A stretch of 64,000 nucleotides of DNA from Taishania sp045629585 (GCA_045629585.1 JAZQRM010000080.1:62001-126000), one strand, 5' to 3'. Counted from the stretch's first letter, positions 50,004 through 58,654 are shown. Translations and numbers: made by a program. Notes: generated by a model from the letters alone, not told the origin.

Positions 50004-51353
50004 ATGAAAACGAAAAAGCTAACTTTTCTATTATTGCTATTTTTCCCGTATTTAATTTTTTCTCAAAATTATAATATGCTGAATGGTCAAACAATCAACT
50101 CTTGTTCAGGAGTTTTTATGGATCCTGGAGGAACGTCAAATTATTCAGGCGGTTCAAGTACTGTTACCACAACAATTTGTAATCCCGATCGTGGGGATCA
50201 GATTTTTGTGGATTTCGCTAGTTTTAATCTCTGGAGTAATTCCTGTATTTGGGGAGCATCCGTTGATCAACTACTTATTTATGAAGGTGTGGGAACAGCT
50301 GGAAGACTCATCAACAGCTACTCAAATACCAATTCACCAGGAATGGTGTTTGGGAATGGATGTTTAACTTTTGTCTTTATAAGACAAGATCGTGGTGGAT
50401 GGCTCTGTGATCGCAATCCTGGAGCCGCCGGCTGGAGAGCAAATATAAGTTGTCAGTCTCCATGTGATCAGAGTCGACCATTTTGCTCCAATAGTTCTTA
50501 CAATTTTCAAAATGGAACAGGAACAACTGCAATTGTAGGTCCGAATTATGGTTGTTTAATTTCACAACCCAATCCCGTTTGGTATTATATGCAAATTGGT
50601 GTATCGGGTCCTATTCAAATTAACATGCGACAAAATACATTAATGGATATGTCTGGTACAGGTTTAGATGTAGATTTCGCAATGTGGGGACCTTTCACTT
50701 CTTTAGGTGCGGGGTGTGATCGAGTGTTATCTGGTGCATTAGCTCCTGTTCAATGTAGCTTTTCTGCTGCTGCTGTGGAAACTGTAGGGCTGGGGTTTTC
50801 GGGCGGGACTGGTTCGGGATCAAGTACTCCAGCGCAAGGGCGTGTTGGAGATTTCTACATACTATTATTAACTAATTATAGTAACCGGAGTGGTTTTATT
50901 TCGTTTAGTCAAACAGCGGGTTCAGGACAGACAGATTGCTCAATTATACCGTTAAGTTTGGATGTTTTGGAGTTTAAAGTGGATAAATCAGCAGGGAGTA
51001 ATCAAATCAAATGGAGAATTTTAAGTACTCAAAACACAGATTATTTTAGAGTAGAGAAAAGTGATGATGGCTTAAACTGGAATAGTATTGCGAAGGTGAA
51101 TGCGGTCGACATAGAAGGTTATGAGTATCACTTTAATGATATGAATTTCATGCCAATCGAGAATTATTATAGAATTGTGAGTGTTAACAAAGATGGTTTT
51201 TTTTCGTATTCTATTATCCGATCCATTGACAATTCATATATAGGTAAGAAAGTGGCGCAAATTGTAAATTTGATGGGGCAGGTTGTGGATGAAGGCTTTG
51301 TAGGCATTAAGATATTAATCTTTGAAGATGGCTCTACTTTGAAAGTCTATTAG
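50004..51353 (+). CDS. CUB-like secreted protein with type IX type A-like tail
   Basis: A 449-residue secreted protein; the ATG at 50004 gives signal peptide MKTKKLTFLLLLFFPYLIFSQ, whereas the frame's first ATG (49902) would add 34 unlikely residues. Residues about 30-140 form a CUB-like domain (CSGVFMDPGGTSNYSGG...GWRANISC). About 145-325 is a second beta domain with PNYGCLISQPNPVWYYM and DVDFAMWGPF, also found in other Bacteroidota surface proteins. About 330-415 looks like a fibronectin-type fold (DYFRVEKSDDGLNWNSIAKV). The end, IVNLMGQVVDEGF..IKILIFEDGSTLKVY, has the form of a type A type IX sorting tail. A paralogue lies 3 kb downstream. Probably surface-anchored or released; partner unknown. 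Confidence 0.85.
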   Translation: MKTKKLTFLLLLFFPYLIFSQNYNMLNGQTINSCSGVFMDPGGTSNYSGGSSTVTTTICNPDRGDQIFVDFASFNLWSNSCIWGASVDQLLIYEGVGTAGRLINSYSNTNSPGMVFGNGCLTFVFIRQDRGGWLCDRNPGAAGWRANISCQSPCDQSRPFCSNSSYNFQNGTGTTAIVGPNYGCLISQPNPVWYYMQIGVSGPIQINMRQNTLMDMSGTGLDVDFAMWGPFTSLGAGCDRVLSGALAPVQCSFSAAAVETVGLGFSGGTGSGSSTPAQGRVGDFYILLLTNYSNRSGFISFSQTAGSGQTDCSIIPLSLDVLEFKVDKSAGSNQIKWRILSTQNTDYFRVEKSDDGLNWNSIAKVNAVDIEGYEYHFNDMNFMPIENYYRIVSVNKDGFFSYSIIRSIDNSYIGKKVAQIVNLMGQVVDEGFVGIKILIFEDGSTLKVY

Positions 51354-51370
51354 TCAAAAGTTAATGAATA

Positions 51371-51402
51371 ATTAAGGAAGGAGGTTGCTTCTCCCTTTTT
51401 TT
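51371..51402 (+). terminator. weak terminator after the CUB-like gene
   Basis: AAGGAG / CTCCCTT imperfect stem with a GTTGCTT loop and T7. It overlaps the probable -33 region of the SCO gene promoter. Confidence 0.55.
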
Positions 51403-51411
51403 GTACTTTTG
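51385..51411 (+). promoter_or_regulatory. promoter of the SCO gene
   Basis: TTG (51385-51387), 16-base spacer (one short of the usual minimum), TACTTTTG (51404-51411). The ATG at 51416 is 4 bases downstream, again predicting a leaderless mRNA. Confidence 0.55.
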
Positions 51412-51415
51412 ATTT

Positions 51416-52078
51416 ATGAGAAATGGCATCATCATAGCTTCGATTTTTTTAGTTGGTTTTGGGATGGTTCTTTGGCAAAATTGGCCAAAAGAGAAACAAC
51501 ATGTTTTACCAATTTTAAATCCAATTGATATTGATAATAGTGTTGTGGATCCTGAAATGTTACGAATTGGTCAAGGTCATAAAATTGGTGATTTTAACTT
51601 CCAAAATCAGGAGGGGAAAATGATTTCTAGAGAAGCTATTGACGGAAAAGTTGTTGTAGCTGAATATTTTTTCACAACCTGTGGAACAATATGTCCAATA
51701 ATGACGATGGAAATGGAACGTGTTGCTGAACGTTTTAAAGGAAACAAGGATGTTAAAATCTTAAGTTTTACTGTTGATCCAGATACAGATGATGTCGAAC
51801 AAATGAATACGTATGCAAAAAGTCATAAAGCTGACCCTAATCAATGGTATTTTTTGACCGGTAACAAAAAAGAACTTTATGAGCTAGCACGTAAGTCCTT
51901 TTTTCTTTTAAAGCCAGCCGAGGCTGAAAATTTAGGAGACGTAGGTTCAGATTTCATTCACACCAATAATTTTGTTTTAGTGGATAAAAAGGGTCGAATC
52001 CGTGGTTATTATGATGGTACAAATTCAAATGGAGTCGATCATTTGATGCGTGATATGAAAATTTTGTTAGAAGAATAA
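51416..52078 (+). CDS. SCO1/SenC family copper chaperone
   Basis: A 220-residue thioredoxin-fold protein that delivers copper to cytochrome c oxidase. One N-terminal membrane helix (about 4-20) anchors it, with the domain in the periplasm. The copper site is complete: C89 and C93 (TTCGTICP) and H182 (DFIHTNNFVLVD). No cytochrome oxidase gene lies in the window. Its last codons (LLEE-stop) form one arm of a 9-base inverted repeat with the end of xseB, with 3 bases between the two stop codons. Confidence 0.93.
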   Translation: MRNGIIIASIFLVGFGMVLWQNWPKEKQHVLPILNPIDIDNSVVDPEMLRIGQGHKIGDFNFQNQEGKMISREAIDGKVVVAEYFFTTCGTICPIMTMEMERVAERFKGNKDVKILSFTVDPDTDDVEQMNTYAKSHKADPNQWYFLTGNKKELYELARKSFFLLKPAEAENLGDVGSDFIHTNNFVLVDKKGRIRGYYDGTNSNGVDHLMRDMKILLEE

Positions 52079-52096
52079 AGTTTATAGTTCTTCTAA
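52067..52096. repeat. inverted repeat made by the ends of two convergent genes
   Basis: TTAGAAGAA (52067-52075) and TTCTTCTAA (52088-52096) are perfect complements, 12 bases apart. Each arm encodes Leu-Glu-Glu at the C-terminus of its gene (SCO and xseB). No T-run follows. Confidence 0.6.
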
Positions 52097-52285
52097 ATCC
52101 TTTAGTATTAACTGTACGTCCATCTCAGTGGTGTGTAGTTTTTCCTTACAGATCTTGATCAGTTCAGAAGCTCGTTTGATTTGTATGGAAAGTTCGTCTA
52201 CACTTGTAGTTCCATCTTCTAATTGGCTCACAATTGCTTGTAGTTCATCAAATGCAGCTTGGTAAGTAATATTATTATCGCTCAT
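52082..52285 (-). CDS. xseB: exodeoxyribonuclease VII small subunit
   Basis: A 67-residue small subunit. The helical-hairpin pattern YQAAFDELQAIVSQLEDGTTSVDELSIQIKRASELIKICKEKL is the family signature (conserved L..IV..LE.G...L). Several copies bind one large subunit to form the single-strand-specific nuclease. The start overlaps the end of xseA by 11 bases, so the two are translationally coupled. Confidence 0.95.
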   Translation of the reverse strand: MSDNNITYQAAFDELQAIVSQLEDGTTSVDELSIQIKRASELIKICKEKLHTTEMDVQLILKDLEEL

Positions 52286-53660
52286 TATTATTGATTTGTT
52301 TTACGGTCGAATCTATTATAAATTTAGCTGTTTCAATTTGAATGTCATCGTTTATTTGAGGTATATTTTCTGCATCTATCGTTCTTTCATTGAAGCGAAC
52401 GATGCTATAGCCACGTTGTAATATGTTTATCGGGTCAAGTAATCTTGTTTTGGATTGGAGCTGTTCAATCATTAAGCCCTGTAGTTTTATCTGGTGGTCT
52501 ACATATTGGTGAATTCTCTTTTTGTTTTGGATTATATATTGCCTGTTTAGTTCTATCGTTTGGATTCCTTTTTGTTTAAGAGTTGATTGAGTGGTAATCA
52601 GTTCACTTTGTTTTTTTTGTAACGTTTTTCGAGTATGAGCTGCTAAATCATGAGTTGCTCTTGTCTGAAATCTTTTATTGTATTCTAAAATATATAGGCC
52701 TTTTTGCTTGATTTGACGTTGCGTATGATATATAAGCTCTTTTGAATAGGTTAGTTTATCTATCGACCGCTCAATTATATTCTTTTGAAAGTTGTGAATT
52801 TGGTAAGCCTTATCTCTAAATATAGAAAGCAATGATTCCGCTAATTCTGTTGGTGTAATTGCATTCTGAAAAGCAATCATTTCCGCGACCGTATAGTTTG
52901 TGCTATGTCCAATACCTGTAAATATTGGAAGACTGCTTAAGGCAATAGCTTTACATAGCTGGTAGTTGTTATAGCAAGACATGCCGATTTCACCACCACC
53001 ACCACGTACAATTGCGATCAAATCAAAGTGATGTTTTAGTTGGTTTATTTTTTCAATTTGTTTGATGATACTTTCTATCGCCACTTCGCCTTGCATATAC
53101 GAAGGGAAAAGAAAAGTGTCGATTATATATCCTTCTTTATTATGGCTTATGATTTTCATAAAATCAGATAGCCCTTTACTCGTTTCGGCAGAGATTATGG
53201 CGACTCGTTTCGGTAAATACGGTAAGTCAAGCGTTTGATTTTTATTTAGTAATCCTTCTTTCTGGAGTCTTTCAAGTGTTTCATTTCGTTCACGTTGTAG
53301 TTCTCCTAATGAATAGTCAGGATCGATATCAATGATGTTTAGACTTATGCCATGCGTTTCTGAATACTGGATATTTACTTGAAGCAGAAAAGTTGCTCCC
53401 TCTTGGATGGGCTCTTTAATAATTTGGATAAAACGTTGATTGATACGTTGCAAATTTGTTTTCCATATAACCCCTGAACATTGCGCAATGATTTTACCTT
53501 CTTTTTTTTCAACTAACTCAGGAAATGCATGACCACTAGAAAATAAATTTAATTTATGCATTTCAGCCTTTACCCAATAAGAGTTGACATAACGTTGTTC
53601 AATCGTTTTACGGATCGAACGAGCCACTTGTGATAAGGTGAAAATTTGTTTATCGCTCAA
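52275..53660 (-). CDS. xseA: exodeoxyribonuclease VII large subunit
   Basis: A 461-residue catalytic subunit that degrades single-stranded DNA in both directions. N-terminal OB-fold (about 8-105, LSQVARSIRKTIEQRYVNSYWVKAEM) and catalytic domain (about 125-310, LPKRVAIISAETSKGLSDF, DLIAIVRGGGGEIG, IFTGIGHSTNYTVAE, AITPTELAE) are followed by long helices that bind XseB. The start codon is TTG; no better in-frame ATG exists before the conserved N-terminus. A -7-like TAATTTTG lies at 53690-53683. Confidence 0.96.
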   Translation of the reverse strand: MSDKQIFTLSQVARSIRKTIEQRYVNSYWVKAEMHKLNLFSSGHAFPELVEKKEGKIIAQCSGVIWKTNLQRINQRFIQIIKEPIQEGATFLLQVNIQYSETHGISLNIIDIDPDYSLGELQRERNETLERLQKEGLLNKNQTLDLPYLPKRVAIISAETSKGLSDFMKIISHNKEGYIIDTFLFPSYMQGEVAIESIIKQIEKINQLKHHFDLIAIVRGGGGEIGMSCYNNYQLCKAIALSSLPIFTGIGHSTNYTVAEMIAFQNAITPTELAESLLSIFRDKAYQIHNFQKNIIERSIDKLTYSKELIYHTQRQIKQKGLYILEYNKRFQTRATHDLAAHTRKTLQKKQSELITTQSTLKQKGIQTIELNRQYIIQNKKRIHQYVDHQIKLQGLMIEQLQSKTRLLDPINILQRGYSIVRFNERTIDAENIPQINDDIQIETAKFIIDSTVKQINNNER

Positions 53661-53807
53661 AATGTGATGTGTTTATTGTTTACAAAATTATGGTTTTTAT
53701 CTGATTATTAGTTGGTAAGCAAGGGGAGATTTGAGAGGGATTACCCGATTGATTATAGAGGGTAAACACCTGTTTTTTAAATTATTGCCTTTTTAACAAT
53801 TTGTTTT

Positions 53808-53839
53808 TTGGTTTATTAAGTAGAATATCGTTAGCTTTG
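53808..53839 (+). promoter_or_regulatory. promoter of the 53861-55779 operon
   Basis: TTG (53808-53810), 21-base spacer, TAGCTTTG (53832-53839): a full consensus match. The ATG at 53861 is 21 bases downstream, so this unit has a short leader, unlike several others here. Confidence 0.7.
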
Positions 53840-53860
53840 TTGCACCACAAACTGAAAGAT

Positions 53861-54244
53861 ATGAAAATATTACTACTAGTACTATTAATTGCTTTCCCAT
53901 TCCTAGGAAGTAGTCAACATTCTCAAGCTCAGCTAAGAGCATGGTTAAATGAAGTTTTTTTGGATTGTCAACAGTACAATCAGGAAGATGAATTTCAGAC
54001 TTTTTACCAACAAACGGATCGGTATACTTATTTGTATGATGCAGCTATGGATATAAATGCTATTACTGATAATTTGGATCATATTGCTTTAAAAGATAAG
54101 TGTAATGGCCAAATGGCAAGAGATGTTGTTTCGGATATTGCGATTAATCCTTTTAAGTATTTCATTGATTTCTATAAAAAAGAGAAGCAAGTAATTAGAG
54201 TAGGTGATTCCAACTACTATATGATTATTTTACCTGCTGAATAA
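53861..54244 (+). CDS. small exported protein of unknown function
   Basis: A 127-residue protein starting MKILLLVLLIAFPFLGSSQ, a clear signal peptide without lipobox; an in-frame start further upstream (53801) would lie before the promoter and is rejected. The mature part is Gln/Asp/Tyr-rich and probably helical (RAWLNEVFLDCQQYNQEDEFQTFYQQTDRYTYLY), with two cysteines (in FLDCQQ and KDKCNG) that could form a disulfide. I recognise no family. It precedes the CUB-like type IX cargo gene by 26 bases under the same promoter, so the two products may work together at the surface. Confidence 0.7.
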   Translation: MKILLLVLLIAFPFLGSSQHSQAQLRAWLNEVFLDCQQYNQEDEFQTFYQQTDRYTYLYDAAMDINAITDNLDHIALKDKCNGQMARDVVSDIAINPFKYFIDFYKKEKQVIRVGDSNYYMIILPAE

Positions 54245-54270
54245 TAAAATTACCTCAATCTTATTCACCT

Positions 54271-55779
54271 ATGAAAAAATGTTTAGTTCATTTAGTAATA
54301 CTGATTTTTATTGGTATTTCTACAAACGCGTGGTCTCAAACAAATGCAAACCTACCAATTCTACAAACTCAATCTGCTGGTGTAGGTAATTCCTATTCGA
54401 CAGAAAGATTAAGCAGTTCGGGAAAAAAGACGGTATGTGAAGGTATTTTCATGGACGCTGGTGGTTCAAGCGATTACACGACAAATGCTTCTAGTTTTAC
54501 CTATACATTCTGTCCAGAAGGGGATAATGTGATGATTTTAAATTTCACTGAATTTAATTTATGTGGTAATTCTACTGCTGCAAACCAAGATGTGATGGAA
54601 ATCTATGCAGGGGGCGCTGTTGATGCTCGATTTTTAATTGGGCGTTATACGCGAGCTACTTCTCCAGGTACTGTTTCTAATGTTGGATGCTTGACCGTAA
54701 AATTCAACAAAAATAATTCTTCTAATACTTGTGTAACAGGATCCAATAGATCAGGTTGGAGAGCTACGGTAAACTGTATGCCGTTAGAGTATTATGGAAA
54801 TGCTGGTAATCCTGGTTATGCAAATGGTTCTACTTGTTTTATGGCGAATCCATTTTGTTCTGGGAGTAATTATAATTTTAGTAATCTGACAGGATCATCA
54901 GCTCCTTCTGGCCCTAATTATGGATGTTTGTACAGACAGCCAAATCCAGTTTGGTACTTTATGTCTATTAGTCAGGGTGGTTCTCTTCGTTTAGCTTTAA
55001 GTCAGCACCGTACGGCCAGTTCTACGAGCAATGGAATTGATATTGATTTTGCAATGTGGGGACCTTTTAATTCTGTTGCTGAAGCTTGTTCTCAAATTCT
55101 TTCAGGGACAGTTCCTCCAATTCAATGTAGTTATGATCCTCAATCAAATGAAATTATTGGGATTGGTTTAAGTGGAGGGACTAATTATGTAAGTAGTAAT
55201 TTTGGATCTAATAATAGACCACCCAATGGGAATACAACACCTCCTGCTGCTCGCGAAGGAGATATTTATTTATTATTATTGACAAATTTTTCAAATCAGA
55301 GTGGATTTATTCGCTTTAGTCAAACCGCTGGTACAGGTGTTTCGGATTGTTCTATTGTCGCATTACCACTTGGACCTGATTTGATTTCTTTTAAAGGAGA
55401 TGTAAAAGAGGGTCTTAATTATTTGGATTGGTATTCTGAAAATGAAAGACAATTATCAAAGTATATTTTAGAAAGAAGTGAGGATGGATTTCATTGGGAT
55501 CCGATTTATACTGTTAATACACAGAATACTGTTAATGAAGCGAATCATTACGTCATCGAAGATTCAAAGTATAAACATAAAATGAATTATTATCGCTTAG
55601 TTTCTATCGATGTACAAGGACGGTATTCTTACTCTGATATTGTTGCGTTAGACAATACAAAGACGGATAAAAATATTGTAGCTGTTTATAACGAGATTGG
55701 TCAATTAATAGATGAAAAGACGAAAGGATTTAAGATTTTGGTTTATGACGATGGCTCAACAGTAAAGAAGTTCGATTAA
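54271..55779 (+). CDS. CUB-like secreted protein with type IX type A-like tail (paralogue)
   Basis: A 502-residue paralogue of the protein at 50004-51353. Signal peptide MKKCLVHLVILIFIGISTNAWSQ; an extra 35-residue polar linker; CUB-like domain (about 55-165, CEGIFMDAGGSSDYTTN...GWRATVNC); second beta domain (about 190-370, PNYGCLYRQPNPVWYFM, DIDFAMWGPF); fibronectin-like region (about 380-465, YILERSEDGFHWDPIYTV); and a sorting-like tail VAVYNEIGQLIDEKTKGFKILVYDDGSTVKKFD, which fits type A type IX tails well. Both copies share the order of all four parts, so they come from a duplication followed by separation around SCO-xseBA. Co-transcribed with the small exported protein upstream. Confidence 0.87.
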   Translation: MKKCLVHLVILIFIGISTNAWSQTNANLPILQTQSAGVGNSYSTERLSSSGKKTVCEGIFMDAGGSSDYTTNASSFTYTFCPEGDNVMILNFTEFNLCGNSTAANQDVMEIYAGGAVDARFLIGRYTRATSPGTVSNVGCLTVKFNKNNSSNTCVTGSNRSGWRATVNCMPLEYYGNAGNPGYANGSTCFMANPFCSGSNYNFSNLTGSSAPSGPNYGCLYRQPNPVWYFMSISQGGSLRLALSQHRTASSTSNGIDIDFAMWGPFNSVAEACSQILSGTVPPIQCSYDPQSNEIIGIGLSGGTNYVSSNFGSNNRPPNGNTTPPAAREGDIYLLLLTNFSNQSGFIRFSQTAGTGVSDCSIVALPLGPDLISFKGDVKEGLNYLDWYSENERQLSKYILERSEDGFHWDPIYTVNTQNTVNEANHYVIEDSKYKHKMNYYRLVSIDVQGRYSYSDIVALDNTKTDKNIVAVYNEIGQLIDEKTKGFKILVYDDGSTVKKFD

Positions 55780-55805
55780 TCTTTAACCACTTATAGATTG
55801 ATATT

Positions 55806-55836
55806 AGCACGGGGATTTAGTTTTCCGTGCTTTTTT
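55806..55836 (+). terminator. terminator of the CUB-like paralogue operon
   Basis: GCACGG / CCGTGC stem extended by GGA/TTT pairs, about 5-10-base loop, T6 after the stem; 27 bases after the stop. Confidence 0.85.
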
Positions 55837-55928
55837 ATTTTAACAAAGGGTAACTCTAAGTAACAGTTTTGAACAATCATTTACTCATTCATTTAGAAAA
55901 TATTACTTAATCGATTTTAAAAAATAAT

Positions 55929-55936
55929 TAAATTTG
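55929..55936 (+). promoter_or_regulatory. -7 element upstream of pgk
   Basis: TAAATTTG fits TAnnTTTG, 22 bases before the pgk ATG; no TTG at the right distance. Confidence 0.4.
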
Positions 55937-55958
55937 TCCCTATTGTAAATTATTCAAA

Positions 55959-57155
55959 ATGGCCGACATTCATTCCTACGATTTTAAAGACAAAAAAGCA
56001 CTGATTCGAGTGGATTTTAACGTACCTCTAGATAAAGAGACACTTAAAATTACTGACGATACACGTATTCGTGCTGCTGTACCAACTATTAAATACATTT
56101 TAGATCAAGGAGGTAGTGTAATTCTTATGTCGCATTTGGGGCGTCCAAATGGTTTTGAAGATAAATTCTCTTTAAAGCATATCGTTGATCATACATCTGC
56201 CGTCTTGGGAGTTGATGTTAAATTCGTCTCAAACTGCATTGGTAAAGAGGCTGAAGAAGCTAGTAAGGCATTAAAACCAGGCGAAGTATTGCTTTTGGAA
56301 AATGTGCGTTTTTATAAACAAGAAACCACAGGGACAGAGTCATTTGCTCAGGAATTAGCAAAATTAGGTGATGTTTATGTAAATGATGCATTTGGAACAG
56401 CTCATCGTGCACACGCTTCGACAACTATAATTGCAAATTTCTTTCCGAATGATAAAATGTTTGGTTACTTAATCGAAGGAGAAATCGAAGCGGTCGATAA
56501 GGTTTTAAATAGTTCAGAAAAGCCACTAACGGCCATTGTTGGAGGAGCTAAAGTTTCTTCTAAAATTGTGATCATAGAGCGACTACTTGATAAGGTGGAC
56601 AATTTAATCGTTGGAGGTGGAATGGCCTTTACATTTGTAAAAGCGAATGGAGGTAATGTTGGTAATTCGCTTATTGAAGATGATTTCATTCAAACGGCCA
56701 AAGATATTATCGAGAAAGCGAAAGAAAAAGGGGTTAAACTTTATATTCCAGTAGACGCAATTGTAGCGGATAAATTTGATAATAATGCAAATCGTAAAGA
56801 GGTTGCAATTGGAGAAATTGAGCAAGGTTGGATGGGGTTAGATACAGGCAGCCAAACGTCAAAAGATGTTGCTAAAATCATCGAAGATTCAAAATTAATT
56901 TTGTGGAACGGACCTATGGGGGTTTTTGAAATGGAAAATTTTCAAAAAGGAACTAAAGATGTGGCCGAGGCAATTGTTAGAGCAACTGAAAATGGTGCTT
57001 TCTCTTTGATTGGTGGTGGAGATTCTGTGGCTGCAATAAATAAATTCAATTTGGGTGATAAGGTGTCTTATGTTTCAACCGGAGGTGGTGCCATGTTGGA
57101 ATATCTTGAAGGAATAGAATTGCCTGGAATAAAAGCAATTACGCAAACGAAATAA
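55959..57155 (+). CDS. pgk: phosphoglycerate kinase
   Basis: A 398-residue glycolytic enzyme transferring phosphate from 1,3-bisphosphoglycerate to ADP. Signatures: ALIRVDFNVPLDKE, the substrate basic patch in MSHLGRPNG, LLLENVRFY, NDAFGTAHRAHAST, the hinge and nucleotide region AIVGGAKVSSKI and the ATP loop FSLIGGGDSVAAINKF. Length is normal. First gene of a unit with metF (3-base gap) and an unknown exported protein. Confidence 0.98.
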   Translation: MADIHSYDFKDKKALIRVDFNVPLDKETLKITDDTRIRAAVPTIKYILDQGGSVILMSHLGRPNGFEDKFSLKHIVDHTSAVLGVDVKFVSNCIGKEAEEASKALKPGEVLLLENVRFYKQETTGTESFAQELAKLGDVYVNDAFGTAHRAHASTTIIANFFPNDKMFGYLIEGEIEAVDKVLNSSEKPLTAIVGGAKVSSKIVIIERLLDKVDNLIVGGGMAFTFVKANGGNVGNSLIEDDFIQTAKDIIEKAKEKGVKLYIPVDAIVADKFDNNANRKEVAIGEIEQGWMGLDTGSQTSKDVAKIIEDSKLILWNGPMGVFEMENFQKGTKDVAEAIVRATENGAFSLIGGGDSVAAINKFNLGDKVSYVSTGGGAMLEYLEGIELPGIKAITQTK

Positions 57156-57158
57156 AAG

Positions 57159-58109
57159 ATGAAATTAACGGACCACCTTAACAACGCTGACAGTACATTA
57201 TTTTCATTTGAAATAATTCCACCTTTAAAAGGAAAAAGTATCCAGTCTATATATGATGGGATTGATCCTTTAATGGAGTTTAAACCTAAATTCGTAAATG
57301 TCACCTACCATAGGGAGGAATATGTTTACAAAGAACGTGGAAATGGATTGTTGGAGAAAATCTCCATGCGGAAACGACCGGGGACCGTTGGTATTTGTGC
57401 TGCAATTATGAATAAATATCAGGTGGACGCGATTCCTCATTTGATTTGTGGGGGCTTCTCTAAAGAAGAAACAGAAAATGCGTTAATTGATCTTCATTTC
57501 CTTGGTATTGACAATGTTTTAGCATTGCGAGGAGATTCGATTAAGACAGAGGCAAATTTTGTTCCCCACAGCGATGGACATGCCCATGCTAAAAATCTGA
57601 TTGATCAAATTGGGCAGATGAATGATGGGCGTTACTTAATGGATGAGGTAACATTGGATGCTACAAACTTTTGTATCGGAGCGGCAGGTTATCCAGAAAA
57701 GCATTTTGAAGCCATGAATATGGCTACCGATTTAAAATATTTAAAAGAAAAGGTGGATGCGGGGGCTGATTATATTGTCACGCAAATGTTTTTTGACAAC
57801 CAAAAGTTTTTCGATTTTGTTAAACAATGTAGGGAATTCGGTATCAATGTCCCTATAATTCCAGGGATTAAACCAATTAAAAGTCTATCCCATATCACTT
57901 TTTTACCAAAGTATTTCAACATCGATTTTCCACAAGAATTATCGCAAGAATTATTGAAATGTAATAATAATACCGACGTAGAGACGTTAGGGATAGAATG
58001 GGGGATACATCAATCACAAGAATTGATGAAAAATAATGTACCTTGTATTCATTTTTATACGATGTCAAACTCATCGTCAGTTAGGGCGATTGCTAAAGAA
58101 ATTTTTTAA
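57159..58109 (+). CDS. metF: methylenetetrahydrofolate reductase
   Basis: A 316-residue flavoprotein reducing 5,10-methylene-THF to 5-methyl-THF for methionine synthesis. Family features: FSFEIIPPLKGKS (catalytic Glu near the N-terminus), FVNVTYHRE, LALRGDS, AAGYPEKH, DYIVTQMFFDNQKFFDF and PIIPGIKPI. The TIM-barrel length is as expected. It follows pgk after 3 bases and overlaps the next gene by one base (TAATG). Confidence 0.96.
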   Translation: MKLTDHLNNADSTLFSFEIIPPLKGKSIQSIYDGIDPLMEFKPKFVNVTYHREEYVYKERGNGLLEKISMRKRPGTVGICAAIMNKYQVDAIPHLICGGFSKEETENALIDLHFLGIDNVLALRGDSIKTEANFVPHSDGHAHAKNLIDQIGQMNDGRYLMDEVTLDATNFCIGAAGYPEKHFEAMNMATDLKYLKEKVDAGADYIVTQMFFDNQKFFDFVKQCREFGINVPIIPGIKPIKSLSHITFLPKYFNIDFPQELSQELLKCNNNTDVETLGIEWGIHQSQELMKNNVPCIHFYTMSNSSSVRAIAKEIF

Positions 58110-58645
58110 TGAGAAATATTATTACAGTTACGTTTATTTTGTTGAGCGTACTTTCTTTCGGTCAAAATAAAAGACTGAAATTAGAAAATGCCATTGTTGT
58201 TGGACAATTTGATAAAAATGATGAACGTTATACGATGGAAGCATTTATGACTGAATTATTATCCGATTACAAGGTAAAGACAGTTCCAAGTATTAATTAT
58301 GTTAAGACAGGTGAGTCTATTGATGTACTTTTACAAGATTCTTTGACAACTGTATTTCTAGATAAGGGATTCAATACTTATATGGTTGTTGGTGTAAGAG
58401 GGTATGATAGAATCTTTAAACCTACTAATTTTTCGATTACAATGAAAGAGAAGTTAGATCAAGGGACGTTGCGTGAAATATACCGCCAAGGGGCTGTTTC
58501 TGTGACCTTTGAGTTTTCTTTTTTTCGAAACAATGAGTTAGTTAGAATTGACTACTTTAGAGTTTCAAATGTTGCTGACAAAGATGCTGTATTGAAGAAG
58601 CTACGTAAAAAGCTGCCAAAGTACATGTTGGCTAATTGGAGATAA
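58109..58645 (+). CDS. exported protein of unknown function
   Basis: A 178-residue protein with signal peptide MRNIITVTFILLSVLSFGQ and no lipobox. The mature part alternates beta-like and charged segments: LENAIVVGQFDKNDERYTMEAFMTELL, NTYMVVGVRGYDRIFKP and GAVSVTFEFSFFRNNELVRIDYFRV. I do not recognise a family. It shares the pgk-metF transcript (start overlaps the metF stop by one base) and is followed by a long bidirectional terminator. It could be periplasmic; nothing ties it to one-carbon metabolism except position. Confidence 0.72.
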   Translation: MRNIITVTFILLSVLSFGQNKRLKLENAIVVGQFDKNDERYTMEAFMTELLSDYKVKTVPSINYVKTGESIDVLLQDSLTTVFLDKGFNTYMVVGVRGYDRIFKPTNFSITMKEKLDQGTLREIYRQGAVSVTFEFSFFRNNELVRIDYFRVSNVADKDAVLKKLRKKLPKYMLANWR

Positions 58646-58654
58646 TGAATTATT

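Noticed and set aside
50083..50367. 94-codon plus-strand frame in the CUB-like gene
   Set aside because: Out-of-frame shadow of the first CUB-like domain; the sense frame carries the conserved cysteines.
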